A stretch of DNA of 7,066 nucleotides, from the NCBI GenBank assembly GCA_948496895.1, contig CAOOJO010000137.1, forward strand, positions 1 to 7,066, given 5' to 3'. Position numbers and translations under genes: made by a program. This DNA is from an uncultured Acetatifactor sp. (GTDB lineage Bacteria; Bacillota; Clostridia; Lachnospirales; Lachnospiraceae). Below are positions 6,224 through 7,066 of this stretch, one piece after another (within the stretch, counting starts at the first letter, position 1; each line of letters opens with the position of its first letter). The notes beneath the pieces are model-generated. The model made no database searches and was not told the origin of the DNA. It saw nothing but the letters and a program-made list of their open reading frames with translations.

Positions 6224-7066
6224 ATGATGGAGAAAAAAGAATATTTCCCGGATGGGACACCGATTGACGAATGGTTCTATCAGACGGCGGTTCCGCAGCT
6301 TAAGGAATTGGGAAGACAGTATGTGCTGACGGAGCATGGCATTCTGGACGATGGAAAGCTCCATACAGAGGAAATCCAGACGCTGATTGACCGGGCGGCA
6401 GGGGAGGGCGGCGGTGTCATCGTGGTTCCTGCAGGCACCTATCTCACCGGCTCCCTCTATTTCCGCCCCGGAGTGAACCTCTATGTGGCGGAGGGCGGAA
6501 CCCTGAAAGGCAGCGATGACATCTCTGATTATGACCTCCTGGAGACCCGCATGGAGGGGGAGACCTGTCTTTATTTTGCGGCCTTAATCAATGCGGACGG
6601 CGCGGACGGCTTTACCATGTGTGGGCCGGGAACCATAGACGGCAACGGGCTCAGGGCATGGAAAGCGTTCTGGCTGCGCCGGAAATGGAATCCGAAGTGC
6701 ACCAACAAGGACGAGCAGCGCCCCCGCCTGGTCTATATCTCCAACAGCAGAAACGTGCTGATTGCGGGGCTGAATCTGCAGAACGCCCATTACTGGACCA
6801 CCCATCTCTACCGTTGCAGCCGGGTAAAATACATAAACTGCCGTATCTTTTCCCCGGCCTCTCCGGTGAAAGCGCCCAGCACTGACGCCATAGACATTGA
6901 TGTCTGCACGGATGTCCTGGTAAAGGGCTGTTATCTGGAGGTGAACGATGATTCCGTGGTGTTAAAGGGTGGAAAGGGTCCCTGGGCGGACACTTTGCCG
7001 GAGAACGGCTCCAATGAGCGCATCATTGTGGAGGACTGTACTTATGGCTTCTGCCATGGCTGCCTT
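6224..7066 (+). CDS. GH28 polygalacturonase-family hydrolase, N-terminal 281 residues (3' end outside window)
   Basis: The frame is open from ATG 6224 to the right edge. The protein has the right-handed beta-helix entry typical of bacterial GH28 enzymes: HGILDDGKLHTEEIQ (38-52), GGGVIVVPAGTYLTGSLYF (62-80), and ISDYDLL (100-106). GPGTIDGNG (134-142) follows. Catalytic motifs then appear in order: STDAIDID (219-226, Asp221), NDDS (241-244, Asp242 and Asp243) and FCHG (276-279, His278). The 21-residue step from Asp221 to Asp242 equals the classical spacing in fungal polygalacturonases. GH28 enzymes hydrolyse galacturonate linkages by inversion, in homogalacturonan or RG-I. No signal peptide is visible (the N-terminus is MMEKKEYFPDG), pointing to an intracellular enzyme acting on imported oligosaccharides. 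Neighbours suggest it removes galacturonate from RG-I fragments, which is inference. Ser replaces the usual Asn of the NTD motif and Ala the usual following Gly. The C-terminal part, including the expected RIK-type motif, is not visible. Confidence 0.9.
   Translation, partial: MMEKKEYFPDGTPIDEWFYQTAVPQLKELGRQYVLTEHGILDDGKLHTEEIQTLIDRAAGEGGGVIVVPAGTYLTGSLYFRPGVNLYVAEGGTLKGSDDISDYDLLETRMEGETCLYFAALINADGADGFTMCGPGTIDGNGLRAWKAFWLRRKWNPKCTNKDEQRPRLVYISNSRNVLIAGLNLQNAHYWTTHLYRCSRVKYINCRIFSPASPVKAPSTDAIDIDVCTDVLVKGCYLEVNDDSVVLKGGKGPWADTLPENGSNERIIVEDCTYGFCHGCL

Overview
The window holds part of a rhamnogalacturonan I (RG-I, the branched pectin backbone) utilisation cluster. It carries five genes, all on the + strand, and both end genes run off the window. 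The organism is probably a Gram-positive gut-type Clostridia member, for example a Lachnospiraceae genus. The reasons are the LplA-type ABC binding protein, strong AGGAGG-like ribosome binding sites, carbohydrate enzymes without signal peptides, and a gene set resembling the Bacillus subtilis yes/yet/lpl pectin region (yesR, yesT, yetA, lplA). This taxonomic guess is inference from gene style, since no phylogenetic marker is present.

Layout: (1) 3-785 is the C-terminal part of a sugar ABC transporter substrate-binding protein, cut by the left edge. (2) 786-919 is a short intergenic region with a strong stem-loop (853-887). (3) 920-3586 is a large YetA/PcRGLX-like exo-rhamnogalacturonan lyase (PL26 type). 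(4) 3638-5020 is a two-domain SGNH/GDSL rhamnogalacturonan acetylesterase (CE12-like). (5) 5032-6156 is an unsaturated rhamnogalacturonyl hydrolase (GH105, YteR/YesR type). (6) 6224-7066 is the N-terminal 281 residues of a GH28 polygalacturonase-family enzyme, cut by the right edge. No gap exceeds about 135 bases. I found no RNA genes, mobile elements, CRISPR arrays or convincing promoters.

Proposed working model: RG-I oligosaccharides made outside the cell by an enzyme not in this window are captured by the binding protein and imported by permeases that are probably encoded upstream. In the cytoplasm the acetylesterase strips acetyl groups from galacturonate. The PL26 enzyme releases unsaturated GalA-Rha disaccharide by beta-elimination. 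GH105 hydrolyses the unsaturated uronate from rhamnose, and GH28 removes saturated galacturonate residues. All four enzymes lack visible signal peptides, which supports intracellular breakdown. The system is coherent but belongs to known families. I see no strong evidence for an undescribed system, and the points worth a second look are details: a stem-loop between transporter and enzyme genes, an uncharacterised N-terminal domain on the esterase, variant GH28 motifs, and a change in base composition between genes.
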